Source of the DNA: Mycobacterium spongiae
Lineage (GTDB): Bacteria > Actinomycetota > Actinomycetes > Mycobacteriales > Mycobacteriaceae
Length of the DNA stretch: 64,000 nucleotides
Direction: 5' to 3'
NCBI RefSeq assembly: GCF_018278905.1
Contig: NZ_CP046600.1
Location: 1 to 64,000, forward strand
Positions 51,181-61,334 of the stretch are shown here, in pieces (the stretch's first letter is position 1; every line of letters begins with the position of its first letter). Made by a program: the position numbers and the translations under genes. The notes under the pieces are model-generated. The model searched no databases. It saw nothing but the letters and a program-made list of their open reading frames with translations, and was not told the origin of the DNA.

Positions 51181-54096
51181 GTGACTGACTCGCCAACCGC
51201 CACACCGGGCGGCCCACTCAGCGTCGACGGCGCTGATGCTGGCGCGCCCCGGTACCGCTACACCGCCGAACTTGCGGGAAGGCTGGAACGGACGTGGCAG
51301 GACAATTGGGCGCGGCTTGGGACGTTCAACGTGCCTAACCCTGTCGGGACCCTGGCCCCACCGGATGGCTCTGGCAACTCGCTGGAACCTGACTCGAAGC
51401 TCTTCGTGCAGGACATGTTCCCCTATCCGTCGGGGGAGGGCCTGCACGTCGGCCACCCGTTGGGCTACATCGCGACCGATGTGTATGCCCGCTATTTCCG
51501 GATGACCGGCCGCAATGTGCTGCACGCGTTGGGATTCGACTCCTTCGGATTGCCCGCCGAGCAGTATGCCGTGCAGACCGGCACCCATCCGCGCACCAGG
51601 ACCGAAGCGAACGTCGCGAACTTTCGTCGGCAGTTGGACCGGCTGGGGTTCGGCCATGACAGCCGCCGGAGCTTCTCGACCACCGACGTCGAGTTCTACA
51701 AGTGGACGCAATGGATTTTTCTGCAGATCTACAACGCTTGGTTCGACACCGCGGCCAACAAAGCCCGCCGAATCTCCGAACTAGTCGCCGAATTCGATTG
51801 CGGTGCTAGAAGCCTCGACGACGGGCGCGAGTGGGGCCGGCTGTCGGCGGGGGAGCGGTCCGACGTCATCGACGGGTACCGGTTGGTCTACCGGGCCGAC
51901 TCGATGGTGAACTGGTGTCCAGGGTTGGGCACGGTGCTGGCCAACGAAGAGGTCACCGCAGACGGCCGCAGCGACCGGGGCAACTTTCCGGTTTTCCGGA
52001 AGCGGTTGCGACAGTGGATGATGCGAATTACCGCCTATGCCGACCGGCTGCTCACCGACCTCGATGCGTTGGACTGGCCGGAAAAGGTCAAGACGATGCA
52101 GCGCAACTGGATCGGGCGATCCGCCGGAGCGCAGGCGTTGTTCTTCGCGACGGGTACCGGTGGTGACATCGTTGACATCGACGTATTCACTACCCGGCCG
52201 GACACCCTATTCGGCGCCACGTACTTGGTCATGGCACCCGAACACGATCTGGTCGACGGGCTGGTCGCTGCGGCTTGGCCGGACGGTGTCGACTCATCGT
52301 GGACATACGGCAGCGCCACACCGGCGGAGGCCGTCACCGCCTACCGCCACGCGATCGCTTCCAAGTCCGACCTGGAGCGCCAAGAGAGCAGGGAGAAGAC
52401 CGGCGTCTTTTTGGGCAGCTACGCCATCAATCCGGCGAACGGTGAGCCCGTGCCGATTTTTATCGCCGACTATGTTCTGGCCGGGTACGGCACCGGCGCG
52501 GTCATGGCCGTGCCCGGCCATGACCAGCGGGACTGGGACTTCGCTCGAGAGTTCGGGCTGCCGATCGTCGAAGTCATTGCTGGCGGCGATATTTCAGAGG
52601 GCGCGTACAGCGGCGACGGTGTGCTGGTCAACTCGGGTTACCTCACCGGCATGAGCGTGCCAGCCGCCAAAGAGGCCATCACCGAACGGTTGGAGGCCGA
52701 CGGTCGTGGCCGGGCTCGTATCGAATTCAAGCTACGCGACTGGCTTTTCGCGCGGCAGCGCTATTGGGGCGAACCATTCCCGATCGTCTACGACCGCGAT
52801 GGGCGCCCGCACGCGCTTGATGAAACAGCATTGCCGGTCGAACTGCCCGATGTACCCGACTACTCGCCGGTGCTGTTCGACCCCGACGACGCCGACACCG
52901 AGCCGTCGCCCCCACTGGCCAAAGCGACCGAGTGGGTGCACGTCGAGTTGGATCTCGGTGATGGCTTGCAGCCCTACACTCGGGATACCAACGTGATGCC
53001 GCAGTGGGCCGGAAGCTCCTGGTACGAACTGCGCTATACCGATCCAGATAATTCAGAACGCCTGTGTGCCAAGGAAAACGAAGCCTATTGGATGGGCCCG
53101 CGGCCGGCTGAGCACGGCCCGGACGACCCCGGTGGTGTCGACCTATACGTGGGTGGCGCTGAACACGCCGTGTTGCACCTGCTTTATTCGCGCTTCTGGC
53201 ACAAGGTCCTCTACGACCTGGGGCATGTCAGCTCGCGCGAGCCGTATCGCAAACTGATCAATCAGGGCTATATTCAGGCGTTCGCCTATACCGATGCGCG
53301 TGGTTCTTACGTGCCGGCTGAGGAGGTGGTCGAGCGAAACGGCAGCTTTGTTTATCCGGGGCCCGATGGGGAGATCGAGGTATTCCAGGAGTTCGGCAAA
53401 ATCGGCAAGAGTCTTAAGAATTCGGTGGCGCCCGACGAGATTTGCGACGCCTACGGCGCCGACACGTTGCGCGTGTACGAAATGTCGATGGGCCCGCTGG
53501 AGGCATCACGGCCATGGGCCACCAAGGATGTCGTTGGCGCGTACCGCTTCCTGCAGAGGGTGTGGCGGCTGGTGGTCGACGAGGCCACCGGCGAATCACG
53601 GGTGATCGACGACGCAGGTCAGCTGGATCCCGCAACTCTTCGAGCGTTGCATCGGACCATAGCTGGAGTGTCCGAAGACTATGCGGCACTGCGAAATAAC
53701 ACGGCCACCGCCAAGCTGATCGAGTACACCAACCATCTCACCAAGCAGCACCGCGACGCGGTGCCCCGGGCAGCGGTCGAACCGCTGGTGCTGATGCTCG
53801 CGCCGCTGGCTCCGCACCTGGCTGAGGAGCTGTGGCTGCGCCTAGGGCACACCACCCCGCTGGCACACGGCCCCTTTCCAGTGGCCGACCCCGGCTATCT
53901 CGTCGACGAGACCGTCGAATACCCGGTGCAAGTCAACGGCAAAGTGCGTAGCCGGGTGGTGGTGGCCGCAGATGCGGACGCCGACACCCTGAAAGCGGCC
54001 GCGCTGGCCGACGACAAAGTGCAAGCGTTCCTGGGTGGGTCCGCTCCGCGCAAAGTCATCGTGGTGCCGGGCCGACTGGTCAACTTCGTTATCTAG
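51181..54096 (+). CDS. leuS: Leucyl-tRNA synthetase
   Basis: Charges tRNA-Leu. The 971-residue class I synthetase has the HIGH motif as HVGH in [14 protein letters not shown] (near 89-92), an editing domain with [14 protein letters not shown], and the KMSKS loop as KIGKS in [12 protein letters not shown] (near 740). GTG 51181 ([13 protein letters not shown]) matches M. tuberculosis; ten further codons upstream are open but unlikely. No leader or T-box-like structure is evident in the 199-base upstream gap. Confidence 0.97.
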   Translation: MTDSPTATPGGPLSVDGADAGAPRYRYTAELAGRLERTWQDNWARLGTFNVPNPVGTLAPPDGSGNSLEPDSKLFVQDMFPYPSGEGLHVGHPLGYIATDVYARYFRMTGRNVLHALGFDSFGLPAEQYAVQTGTHPRTRTEANVANFRRQLDRLGFGHDSRRSFSTTDVEFYKWTQWIFLQIYNAWFDTAANKARRISELVAEFDCGARSLDDGREWGRLSAGERSDVIDGYRLVYRADSMVNWCPGLGTVLANEEVTADGRSDRGNFPVFRKRLRQWMMRITAYADRLLTDLDALDWPEKVKTMQRNWIGRSAGAQALFFATGTGGDIVDIDVFTTRPDTLFGATYLVMAPEHDLVDGLVAAAWPDGVDSSWTYGSATPAEAVTAYRHAIASKSDLERQESREKTGVFLGSYAINPANGEPVPIFIADYVLAGYGTGAVMAVPGHDQRDWDFAREFGLPIVEVIAGGDISEGAYSGDGVLVNSGYLTGMSVPAAKEAITERLEADGRGRARIEFKLRDWLFARQRYWGEPFPIVYDRDGRPHALDETALPVELPDVPDYSPVLFDPDDADTEPSPPLAKATEWVHVELDLGDGLQPYTRDTNVMPQWAGSSWYELRYTDPDNSERLCAKENEAYWMGPRPAEHGPDDPGGVDLYVGGAEHAVLHLLYSRFWHKVLYDLGHVSSREPYRKLINQGYIQAFAYTDARGSYVPAEEVVERNGSFVYPGPDGEIEVFQEFGKIGKSLKNSVAPDEICDAYGADTLRVYEMSMGPLEASRPWATKDVVGAYRFLQRVWRLVVDEATGESRVIDDAGQLDPATLRALHRTIAGVSEDYAALRNNTATAKLIEYTNHLTKQHRDAVPRAAVEPLVLMLAPLAPHLAEELWLRLGHTTPLAHGPFPVADPGYLVDETVEYPVQVNGKVRSRVVVAADADADTLKAAALADDKVQAFLGGSAPRKVIVVPGRLVNFVI

Positions 54097-54200
54097 GCGC
54101 CGCCTCGTCGACGTCCGAGCTCTTTTCGCCGGTGGCTGGGGCGCTGAGGGCGGTCGGGAAGGCCTAGGCTGCAACCAATTTCGTTAGCAGCCAGCCGGAT

Positions 54201-54704
54201 TCATGCTCGATTTGGTGCGGGGGAGGCGGCCGCAGTGGTGTCTGCCGGTTCGCCCGAAGCGAGCCGCTGCAGCGGTGCCAATGCCGTCATGAGGATGTCC
54301 AAGTCCGATCCCGGGAGTTGACTGAGCATCGCGGCCAGTGCGGCGTGCCGGTTCGCTAGCGACTCGCTGTGAACGGCCCGCCCCTGTGGTGTGATGTCGA
54401 CCAGCACGGCGCGTAGGTCCGACGGATCACGGGAGCGTTTCACGAGCCCGATCTTCTCCAACCGGCGGATCGCCACGGTGGTCGTGGGGGTGCGGACTCG
54501 TTCGTGAGCGGCCAGGTCCGTCATTCTGATGGGTCCCTGATCGAGCAGGGTAACCAGAATTGACAGCTGCGCCAGTGTCAACTCGCCAGCCACGACGCCG
54601 TTGGGGTCCCCGCGGCGGAGGATCGCAAAGAGTTTGGCCAGCGCGCGGTGCAGCCCCTCCGCCAGCTCCGTCACTTCCGGGGCGGTGAATTCGCTGTGGG
54701 CCAT
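54201..54704 (-). CDS. MarR-family transcriptional regulator (Rv0042c homologue)
   Basis: A 167-residue winged-helix regulator. The DNA-binding region runs from LTLAQLSILVTLLDQGPIRM through DLAAHERVRTPTTTVAIRRL to the wing KRSRDPSDLRAVLVDITPQG. ATG 54704 (MAHSEFTAPEVTEL) is chosen; GTG 54743 would add 13 residues. No ribosome-binding site precedes ATG 54704, so leaderless initiation is possible. It is the last gene after the ABC transporter on the same strand, 62 bases away, and might regulate it, though it is also present in M. tuberculosis, which lacks the transporter here. Confidence 0.9.
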   Translation of the reverse strand: MAHSEFTAPEVTELAEGLHRALAKLFAILRRGDPNGVVAGELTLAQLSILVTLLDQGPIRMTDLAAHERVRTPTTTVAIRRLEKIGLVKRSRDPSDLRAVLVDITPQGRAVHSESLANRHAALAAMLSQLPGSDLDILMTALAPLQRLASGEPADTTAAASPAPNRA

Positions 54705-54766
54705 AAGTCGGCAGTCTAACCCGACATCAGCGCGACGAACCACGATATCGGACCTGTCTTGTCCCG

Positions 54767-55510
54767 CTACAGCACTTGAGACAGGAACCGCTGCAATCTC
54801 TCGGTCTGTGCAGCATCGAAAATTTGCTCGGGTGAGCCTGATTCCACCACCTTGCCGCGATCCATGAAGATAACAGCATCCGATGCCGAGCGGGCGAAAC
54901 CCATTTCGTGGGTAACCACCAACATGGTCATTCCGTCGGCGCCGAGATCGGCAATCAGCGCCAGGATGTCTTTGACCATCTCGGGATCGAGCGCCGATGT
55001 CGCCTCGTCGAAGAACATCACCTGTGGGGCCATCGCCAGTGCGCGGGCAATCGCCACGCGCTGCTGCTGGCCGCCCGAGAGCGTTGCGGGGCGGTTGTCA
55101 GCTTTGTGCTTCAGGCCAACTCGGTCCAGGTGAGCTAAAGCCAGGTCGCGGGCCTCGTCGGTGGGTAGTCGGCGCAACTTGCGTGGTGCTAGCGCGACGT
55201 TGTCGAGCACACTGCGGTGGGGGAACAGATTGAAGTGTTGGAATACCATGCCGATGCGCTGACGTAGCCCGTCGGGGTCATCACCCAGCACCGAACGGCC
55301 GTCCAACAGGATGTCGCCGCTATCCGGCTCGTAGAGCCGGTTCAGGGTGCGTAACAACGTCGATTTTCCCGAGCCTGATGGGCCGATCACCGCTGCGGTG
55401 CTGCCCGCGGGCACTTGGATGTCGACGCCCCGTAGCACCGCGCTCCCGCCGAGGACCTTGTGAATACTCTTGCCCGCCAAGGAAACAGGCTCACGTCCAG
55501 TGACCGTCAT
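54767..55510 (-). CDS. Amino-acid ABC transporter ATP-binding protein (GlnQ type)
   Basis: ATPase of a polar amino-acid importer, 247 residues. Walker A GPSGSGKSTLL (near 43-53), Q-loop MVFQHFNLFPH, signature LSGGQQQRVAIARAL (near 147), Walker B VMFFDEATSALDPEMV and H-loop VVTHEMGFAR are intact and of the PAAT/GlnQ kind. ATG 55510 overlaps the permease stop by four bases, so the two are co-translated. Absent at this locus in M. tuberculosis as I recall. Confidence 0.93.
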   Translation of the reverse strand: MTVTGREPVSLAGKSIHKVLGGSAVLRGVDIQVPAGSTAAVIGPSGSGKSTLLRTLNRLYEPDSGDILLDGRSVLGDDPDGLRQRIGMVFQHFNLFPHRSVLDNVALAPRKLRRLPTDEARDLALAHLDRVGLKHKADNRPATLSGGQQQRVAIARALAMAPQVMFFDEATSALDPEMVKDILALIADLGADGMTMLVVTHEMGFARSASDAVIFMDRGKVVESGSPEQIFDAAQTERLQRFLSQVL

Positions 55511-57309
55511 GTGATTTCCTGGCCGCGTGTCGCTAGGGTGTCCGGACGCTCTTCCGGCTCCGATGTGGCACGGCCGCGGCGAAGTCGTCGGTCGATGTAG
55601 TTCACCAAATGTGTTAGTGGGACAGTCAATATCAGGTAGAAGACACCTGCGGCCACCAGCGGCGACAGGCTACCGGTTTGCGCGTTGAGGTCGCGGCCCA
55701 CCTGAAACAGTTCTCGCTGTTTGGCCACCAGCCCCAGGAAATACACCAGCGCCGAAGCTTTCAGTAGTGCGATGAATTGGTTGACCAATGCCGGCAACAC
55801 CCGCCGGATCCCCTGCGGGACCACCACCAGCCGCATCGCGGCCGAGTAGCTGAAGCCCAGCGCGCGCGATGCTTCGAGCTGGCCGGGATCCACACTTTGG
55901 ATACCCGAGCGCAGAATCTCGCCAACGTAGGCAGCGGCCATCAATCCCAACGCGGCAATGCCCAGGGGATAGGGGTTGTTGTTGGTCAGCCCGGCCACCA
56001 ACGGCCCGACGCCGAGCCCGATGATCAGAATGATCACCACCTCGGGCAGGCCGCGGAAGATATCGGTGTACACCCGGGCTGGCCAGCGCAGCCAGCGCTT
56101 GCCGGAGATTCCCGCGATCGCGAGCATCATGCCCAACCCCAGGCCGATGACGCTGGCGCTGACCGACAGGATCAACGTGTTCGGTAGCCCGGTGGTGAAC
56201 AGCGCCGGGATGGCCCGCCGATACATGTCCCAGTTGAAAAAGGAGTCGCGCAGATGCGCGAGTGTGGACCTGGGTTCGGTCGGTCCCGCCGCCTTGTGGT
56301 GATGCTGGGCGGCAATCACGGCGAAGTCCGGCAGGTGTGGAGTCAGCGCGGACCTGGACCCGGGCTTCCAACCCCACGGCAAGCTCCGCGGAACCCAGTC
56401 GGTGTACAGCTGTGACCAGGTGCCGTCGGCGATGACGGCGTCCAGCCCCGAGTTAAGGGCATCGACCAGTGGCTGGTTGTCCTTGGCGACGGCATAGCCC
56501 ACGAAGTCGCCAACGCTGATCGCGTTGGCGACCGCGACGGCTGGGTCGCCTGGCCGCATCACGGTCTGTGCCTGGTGGGCCGGGGCCACCCAGGCGTCGA
56601 TCTGGCGGGTTTTCAAATTGGCATAGACGGTGTTGAAGTCGGGATACTTCACCGGTTGCAGATGCAGGGTATCGACGACATACGACTCCGCTACCGTGCC
56701 GAGCACGACGCCGATGCGTTGCCCGGCCGCGAGATCTCCGAATCCGGTGATGGGGGAGCCGGGCGGCACCACGAGCGTGTGGTAGCCGAAGTCGTAGCCG
56801 TTGGTGAACGCGACGGTGCGTCGCCGCGCGGCGGTAGCTTTGAGCGACGATGAGCCCACGTCGAAACGCCGCGATGCCACTTGGGCCAGCAGCCCCGAGA
56901 AGTCAGTGCCGACGAAGCGCACCTTGAGGCCCAACTTGTCGGCGATGGCGCGCAGCAGTTCGTTATCGAAGCCGGTGAATCGCCCGGTGGAGTTGATGCA
57001 GGTGTTGGGCGGGCCATCGGACAGGGTGCCGACCGTCAGGACGCCTGGTGTGCCCAACCCCAATGCGTCGACGTTGACCGCGCTCAATGGCTCGACAGTC
57101 GCCGTCGTCTCGGTGTCTTCTTCCCCGCCGATGGCGGCTGCCGCGGACTCCGAGAGGTCCTCGGGCAGGGCGGTCGCGCTCTCCACACCGGCCGGCGCGC
57201 ACTGATTGCGGTCCGCAGCCGCGGGCGGCGCCAGCGACAGCGCGGACGCCAATCCGCACACGACCAGGATCGTCGCGACAATCCCGGACAGCTTTAAGCG
57301 GCGCCTCAT
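55507..57309 (-). CDS. Fused substrate-binding protein/permease of an amino-acid ABC importer
   Basis: About 600 residues combining two functions. A signal-anchor (KLSGIVATILVVCGLASALS) is followed by an SBP_bac_3 domain (about 90-310; GVLTVGTLSDGPPNTCINST, GFDNELLRAIADKLGLKV, RRRTVAFTNGYDFG) and a HisM/GlnP-type permease (about 375-575; FTTGLPNTLILSVSASVIGL, RGLPEVVIILIIGLG and the EAA-type loop EASRALGFSYSAAMRLVVVP). A single-chain GlnP-like arrangement is unusual for mycobacteria. ATG 57309 after ggcggga is preferred; TTG 57330 would add seven residues. Lies 36 bases after the GntR gene. Confidence 0.9.
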   Translation of the reverse strand: MRRRLKLSGIVATILVVCGLASALSLAPPAAADRNQCAPAGVESATALPEDLSESAAAAIGGEEDTETTATVEPLSAVNVDALGLGTPGVLTVGTLSDGPPNTCINSTGRFTGFDNELLRAIADKLGLKVRFVGTDFSGLLAQVASRRFDVGSSSLKATAARRRTVAFTNGYDFGYHTLVVPPGSPITGFGDLAAGQRIGVVLGTVAESYVVDTLHLQPVKYPDFNTVYANLKTRQIDAWVAPAHQAQTVMRPGDPAVAVANAISVGDFVGYAVAKDNQPLVDALNSGLDAVIADGTWSQLYTDWVPRSLPWGWKPGSRSALTPHLPDFAVIAAQHHHKAAGPTEPRSTLAHLRDSFFNWDMYRRAIPALFTTGLPNTLILSVSASVIGLGLGMMLAIAGISGKRWLRWPARVYTDIFRGLPEVVIILIIGLGVGPLVAGLTNNNPYPLGIAALGLMAAAYVGEILRSGIQSVDPGQLEASRALGFSYSAAMRLVVVPQGIRRVLPALVNQFIALLKASALVYFLGLVAKQRELFQVGRDLNAQTGSLSPLVAAGVFYLILTVPLTHLVNYIDRRLRRGRATSEPEERPDTLATRGQEIT

Positions 57310-57345
57310 TCCCGCCACCGTATCGATCAACCGGCGGCGTGGCCG

Positions 57346-58074
57346 TTAAGGAACCGGCGACGACTGCGTGTCAAGTGGCGATGGGACCTCAGCCTGCTGC
57401 GCTCCTGGGGAACCGGTCTCGGCTGCGACGAACACCCTGCGCCGGACCAGCTCGGCGACCATGTTCTGGGCCATCAGCTGGGCACGGCCCAAACAGGCAG
57501 CTTGAGCGGCTTGCGGGTCACGTCGATGGATCGCCGCGTGCTCGTCTTCGTAGAACGGCAGCATGTCGTTGCGGGCGCACTGATAGGTCGAACTGAACAC
57601 CCGCGGGATCAGATTCCGCGAGGCGATGATGGTGGCGTGCAGCCGAGGCCCCGCGTACTCATCGTTGATCGTGCTTCGGTACTCCCACGCGATGTCGGCG
57701 AAGGTCCGCGATTCCTTCGAGGCGCGCATCGATCGCATGAGTGCATCCAGTTGCCCGAGAATCCGCGGTGTGGGGTTGGCGGCTGCGCGCGCGGAGGCGA
57801 TGCCGTTGAGGACACCGTCGAGTTCGTGATGCTCGCTGACGCTAGATTCGTCGAATCGCTCGATGAACGCGCCCCGGTGGTAGCGAGTCGCCACGATCCC
57901 GTCGTGTTCGAGTTGGATCAGTGCTTCTTGGATTGGGACCCGGCTGATCCCCAGACCCTGTGCGATTTCGTTACGGTCGACGCGATCGCCGCTGCGCAGT
58001 TTGCCGGCCAACATCAGGTTGATGATGTGAGAAACGACCTGGTCTTTTTCCTTGAATCCGTACTTTTTCGGCAT
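57346..58074 (-). CDS. GntR/FadR-family transcriptional regulator (Rv0043c homologue)
   Basis: A 242-residue regulator with an N-terminal winged helix ([40 protein letters not shown], about 11-75) and an FCD-type ligand-binding domain (about 85-225) with helices rich in Asp/His/Arg, typical of organic-acid or amino-acid sensors. ATG start at 58074. It is transcribed toward the ABC transporter genes and probably controls them. Three 19-bp repeats lie upstream. Confidence 0.91.
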   Translation of the reverse strand: MPKKYGFKEKDQVVSHIINLMLAGKLRSGDRVDRNEIAQGLGISRVPIQEALIQLEHDGIVATRYHRGAFIERFDESSVSEHHELDGVLNGIASARAAANPTPRILGQLDALMRSMRASKESRTFADIAWEYRSTINDEYAGPRLHATIIASRNLIPRVFSSTYQCARNDMLPFYEDEHAAIHRRDPQAAQAACLGRAQLMAQNMVAELVRRRVFVAAETGSPGAQQAEVPSPLDTQSSPVP

Positions 58075-58145
58075 CCGTTGTGAATCTCTTTCCGCCCCGC
58101 TGCGCCATCAGCTCGCAAGTTTCTCATGACTCGACACCTACGCTC

Positions 58146-58202
58146 AGATGTTTCGCGCGCGTTTAGGTGTTTCGCGCACGTTCAAGTGTTAGCGCATAAC
58201 GT
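58146..58202. promoter_or_regulatory. Three 19-bp imperfect direct repeats upstream of the GntR gene
   Basis: Units at 58146, 58165 and 58184 share the core GTGTTTCGCGCRCGTT (R = purine); the first two differ at three positions and the third is more degenerate. They lie 72-128 bases before the GntR start in a 196-base gap. The regular period of nearly two helical turns suggests adjacent protein-binding sites on one face of DNA, probably for the GntR regulator; this is inference. Confidence 0.5.
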
Positions 58203-58270
58203 GAGCAAACGCGAACTGGCGGGCCTTGGAGAGTGCCGCGTCGGTACTGCGGCGCCGCGCATAACCCGAC

Positions 58271-59209
58271 TCAGCGTAGGTGAATCACTCCGCGGATGAT
58301 GTCGATCAGCCTGCGCGGCTGATCGCTCTGGACGGAGTGACCCGAATTCTCGACGACGTGAGCGCCACGGAAATTCGTTGCCCGCCTGCCGAGTTCTGTG
58401 GTGTCGTCATCGGTGACGAAGCCCGATGCGCCGCCGCGCACGAGCGTGATGGGTGCGGACATCGTATCGACGTCATCCCATAGACCCGCGAAATCGGGAA
58501 AGGTACGGATGGCGTCGTATCGCCACGTCCAATTGCCGTTGTCGAGCCGGCGAGAGTTGTGGAACACGCCGCGGCGGAGCGCAGTCACCTCGCGATGCGG
58601 GGCTGCGGCGATCGTCAGGTCGAGCATCGCCTGAAAGCTGGGGAACTCGCGCTCGCCGTGCATCAGTGCCACGGTGCCGCGCTGTTCGGCGGTCAATTCG
58701 GCGTGGCGCTGCAATGCCGACGGAGTGACGTCGATCAGGACGAGTTCGTCCACCAGCTGGGGCGCCAATGCGGCTAGCCGAATCGCGGTCAATCCGCCCA
58801 GCGACATGCCGACGACGAATTCGGCCTGGGGCGCCAGCTCGCGCAACACCGGTGCCAGGGTGTCGGCGTTGTGTTGCGGCGAATAATCGCCGTCCGCACG
58901 CCAGGCAGAATGGCCGTGCCCGGGGAGGTCCACGGCCAGCGCTGGTTCCCCCAGTCCGAGGACCACCGTGTCCCAGGTGTGCGCGTTCTGCCCGCCGCCA
59001 TGCAGGAAAACCACCCGTGGGGCCGCGCCGCCCCAGCGTAGTGCGCTAATTCTGTTCTCGTCGCTACCCCGTTCGACCCGCTCGATCTCGGGCAGCGGAC
59101 CCGTCACGCCCGCTTGCTCAGCGTTTTCTGTCAGCAGGTCGAACTCGGAGATGCCGGTCAATTCGTCGTCAGAGATCTCGGCCACGATCTTTGACACTAC
59201 GAACCGCAC
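58271..59209 (-). CDS. Alpha/beta-hydrolase (Rv0045c homologue)
   Basis: A 312-residue hydrolase-fold protein; M. tuberculosis Rv0045c is an esterase of about 298 residues. Oxyanion region FLHGGGQNAHTWDTV, nucleophile elbow GMSLGG (Ser near 154) and catalytic His in NSGHSVQSDQPRRL near the end are visible, with the acid likely in the VRGGASGFVTDDD region. The start is uncertain: GTG 59209 gives 312 residues, GTG 59197 gives 308, and the conserved part begins at SDDELTGISEF. M. tuberculosis has Rv0044c upstream; that gene is missing here. Confidence 0.92.
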   Translation of the reverse strand: MRFVVSKIVAEISDDELTGISEFDLLTENAEQAGVTGPLPEIERVERGSDENRISALRWGGAAPRVVFLHGGGQNAHTWDTVVLGLGEPALAVDLPGHGHSAWRADGDYSPQHNADTLAPVLRELAPQAEFVVGMSLGGLTAIRLAALAPQLVDELVLIDVTPSALQRHAELTAEQRGTVALMHGEREFPSFQAMLDLTIAAAPHREVTALRRGVFHNSRRLDNGNWTWRYDAIRTFPDFAGLWDDVDTMSAPITLVRGGASGFVTDDDTTELGRRATNFRGAHVVENSGHSVQSDQPRRLIDIIRGVIHLR

Positions 59210-59234
59210 CGAACCTGCGAAAGGAGGGTGGAGT

Positions 59235-59380
59235 ACGCCGCCTTGCGGCGTGCATCGTCGCTCGGCCCGGGTTGATGGTTCGGCTCCTCAACACGCCACT
59301 TTGCGGCGTGCATCGTCGCTCGGCTTGGCTGGATGGTTCGGCTCCTCAGCACGCCGCCTTGCGGCGTGCATCGTCGCTCG
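59235..59380. repeat. Two and a half copies of a 58-bp hairpin repeat between ino1 and the hydrolase gene
   Basis: Units begin at 59235, 59293 and 59351. Each starts with acgcc(g/a)cctt-gcggcgtg, a strong short hairpin (perfect in the third copy: cacgccgc-ctt-gcggcgtg), followed by catcgtcgctcg and, in the complete copies, a ggttcggctcctca spacer. They fill almost the whole gap downstream of ino1. The period equals that of the repeats after gyrA although the sequences differ. Confidence 0.85.
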
Positions 59381-59382
59381 AA

Positions 59383-60489
59383 CTAGCCCGCGATGATGAA
59401 CTCTTCGAGCTGGGTCCGCGCAACGTCGTCGGCCAACTGTTCCGGCGGGCTCTTCATCAGGTAAGCCGAGGCCGGGACCACGGGTCCGCCGACGCCGCGG
59501 TCTTTGGCAATCTTGGCTGCGCGCACCGCATCGATGATGACACCGGCCGAGTTCGGCGAGTCCCACACCTCAAGTTTGTACTCGAGGTTGAGGGGCACGT
59601 CGCCGAAGGCACGGCCTTCCAAGCGGACGTAAGCCCACTTGCGGTCATCGAGCCAGCCGACGTGGTCGGACGGACCGATGTGGACGTCGTTGGAGTTGAA
59701 CTCGCGGTGGACGTTGGAGGTCACGGCCTGGGTCTTGGAAATCTTCTTCGATTCCAGCCGTTCCCGCTCGAGCATGTTGAGAAAGTCCATGTTGCCGCCC
59801 ACGTTGAGCTGCATGGTGCGGTCCAACTGGACGCCACGGTCCTCGAACAGCTTGGCCATCACGCGGTGGGTGATGGTCGCGCCGACCTGGCTCTTGATGT
59901 CGTCACCGACGATCGGCACCCCGGCGTCGGTGAACTTCTTGGCCCATACCGGGTCGGACGCGATGAACACCGGTAACGCGTTCACGAACGCGACGCCAGC
60001 GTCGATGGCGCATTGGGCGTAGAACTTGTCGGCCTCTTCGGAGCCCACCGGCAGGTAGGAGACCAGCACATCCACCTCGGCGTCCTTGAGCGCCTGGACC
60101 ACGTCGACAGGCTCCGTATCGGACAACTCGATCGTGTCGGCGTAGTACTTGCCGATACCGTCGAGCGTGGGGCCGCGCTGCACGACCACGTTGGTGGGTG
60201 CCACGTCGGCGATCTTGATCGTGTTGTTCTCCGAGGCGAAGATCGCGTCCGACAGGTCGAAGCCCACCTTCTTGGCGTCCACGTCGAATGCCGCCACGAA
60301 CTTGACGTCGCGGACGTGGTACGGGCCGAACCGCACGTGCATCAATCCAGGCACCGACGACGTGTCATCGGCGTTCTGGTAGTACTCGACGCCCTGAACC
60401 AGCGAGGACGCGCAGTTCCCGACGCCGACGATAGCGACTCGAACCTCGGTCGACGCCTCCGGCGTCCGAAGGGACTTGTGCTCACTCAT
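59383..60489 (-). CDS. ino1: Inositol-1-phosphate synthase
   Basis: Converts glucose-6-phosphate to myo-inositol-1-phosphate, the first step to phosphatidylinositol, mannosylated lipids and mycothiol. The 368-residue protein has the NAD-binding motif [16 protein letters not shown] (near 21-36), [18 protein letters not shown], a catalytic-core stretch [17 protein letters not shown] and [18 protein letters not shown], all family-typical. ATG 60489 has ggaga upstream. It follows a PadR regulator gene on the same strand at 72 bases, probably an operon. Confidence 0.96.
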   Translation of the reverse strand: MSEHKSLRTPEASTEVRVAIVGVGNCASSLVQGVEYYQNADDTSSVPGLMHVRFGPYHVRDVKFVAAFDVDAKKVGFDLSDAIFASENNTIKIADVAPTNVVVQRGPTLDGIGKYYADTIELSDTEPVDVVQALKDAEVDVLVSYLPVGSEEADKFYAQCAIDAGVAFVNALPVFIASDPVWAKKFTDAGVPIVGDDIKSQVGATITHRVMAKLFEDRGVQLDRTMQLNVGGNMDFLNMLERERLESKKISKTQAVTSNVHREFNSNDVHIGPSDHVGWLDDRKWAYVRLEGRAFGDVPLNLEYKLEVWDSPNSAGVIIDAVRAAKIAKDRGVGGPVVPASAYLMKSPPEQLADDVARTQLEEFIIAG

Positions 60490-60561
60490 TTGGGCGTTTC
60501 TCCTAACCTCATAGCCTCTGGGTGTATTCGGTGCTCGGTTGGGACTTTGGTGTGCAGGGGT

Positions 60562-61104
60562 TCATGTCTGTTCGGCGTGATTGGGTGCTGCCCGTTCCGC
60601 GGCGATGAGCTCGTTGAGCCACTTGACTTCGCGTTCGCTGGACTCGAGTCCGAGCTGATGCAGTTGTCGGGTGTAGCGGTCAAACGAACTGCTGGCCCGG
60701 GCCACGGCCTCACGTAGACCTTCGCGCCGTTCCTCAACTTGGCGGCGGCGTCCTTCCAGGATGCGCATCCGTGCTTCCGCCGGGGTGCGGTTGAAAAACG
60801 CCAGGTGTACCCCGAACCCGTCGTCGGTGTAGTTGCTTGGGCCGGTGTCGGCCACAAGCTCGCCGAATCGCCGACGGCCGGCGTCGGTGAGTTGGTAGAC
60901 GCGCCGGGCGCGTCGCACCGGGGTGCCCGCGGGGGCGGCGTTCTCGGCGATCAACCCTTCGGCCTGCATGCGTCGCAACGCCGGGTAGAGCGAACCGTAC
61001 GAGAATGCGCGGAATGCGCCGAGTAGGCCCGTCAACCTCTTGCGCAACTCATAGCCGTGCATGGGTGATTCGATCAGAAGACCCAGGATGGCAAGCTCCA
61101 GCAT
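60562..61104 (-). CDS. PadR-family transcriptional regulator (Rv0047c homologue)
   Basis: A 180-residue PadR regulator: the winged helix runs MLELAILGLLIESPMHGYEL, then FSYGSLYPALRRMQAEGLI with the PadR SxGSLYPAL signature, and the C-terminal helical dimerisation domain ends in FDRYTRQLHQLGLESSEREV. ATG 61104 is fixed by a perfect aaaggaggtg ribosome-binding site. Upstream of ino1, so it may control inositol synthesis. A palindrome 68 bases before the start is a candidate autoregulatory operator. Confidence 0.94.
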   Translation of the reverse strand: MLELAILGLLIESPMHGYELRKRLTGLLGAFRAFSYGSLYPALRRMQAEGLIAENAAPAGTPVRRARRVYQLTDAGRRRFGELVADTGPSNYTDDGFGVHLAFFNRTPAEARMRILEGRRRQVEERREGLREAVARASSSFDRYTRQLHQLGLESSEREVKWLNELIAAERAAPNHAEQT

Positions 61105-61171
61105 CGACACACCTCCTTTGCCTGGCTGGTTACGTTGGTTAGCTACGACGACCCGACGCCTCGCGAAATAG

Positions 61172-61184
61172 TATCGTTTCGATA
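61172..61184. promoter_or_regulatory. TATCG-N3-CGATA palindrome upstream of the PadR gene
   Basis: A perfect inverted repeat in an AT-rich patch (gaaatagtatcgtttcgata, 61165-61184) between the PadR gene and the divergently oriented Rv0049 homologue. Placed where a PadR-family autoregulator commonly binds; binding is inferred. Confidence 0.4.
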
Positions 61185-61334
61185 TATTTGCCACAACACC
61201 ATCTGGTGTTAGTGCGCTGTTCGTCACATCGAGCGAGATGGCGGACCGGGGTCGGAGACGCAGAGTTGCCGGCACACACGCGTTGGGCCGCGGTTGTGCG
61301 CCGGTGGCGCGGATGGCGTCGTACTCTGGTCAAC

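Noticed and set aside
59191..59976. 261-codon plus-strand ORF through the 58-bp repeats and ino1
   Set aside because: Runs antisense through ino1; the protein repeat merely translates the DNA repeat.
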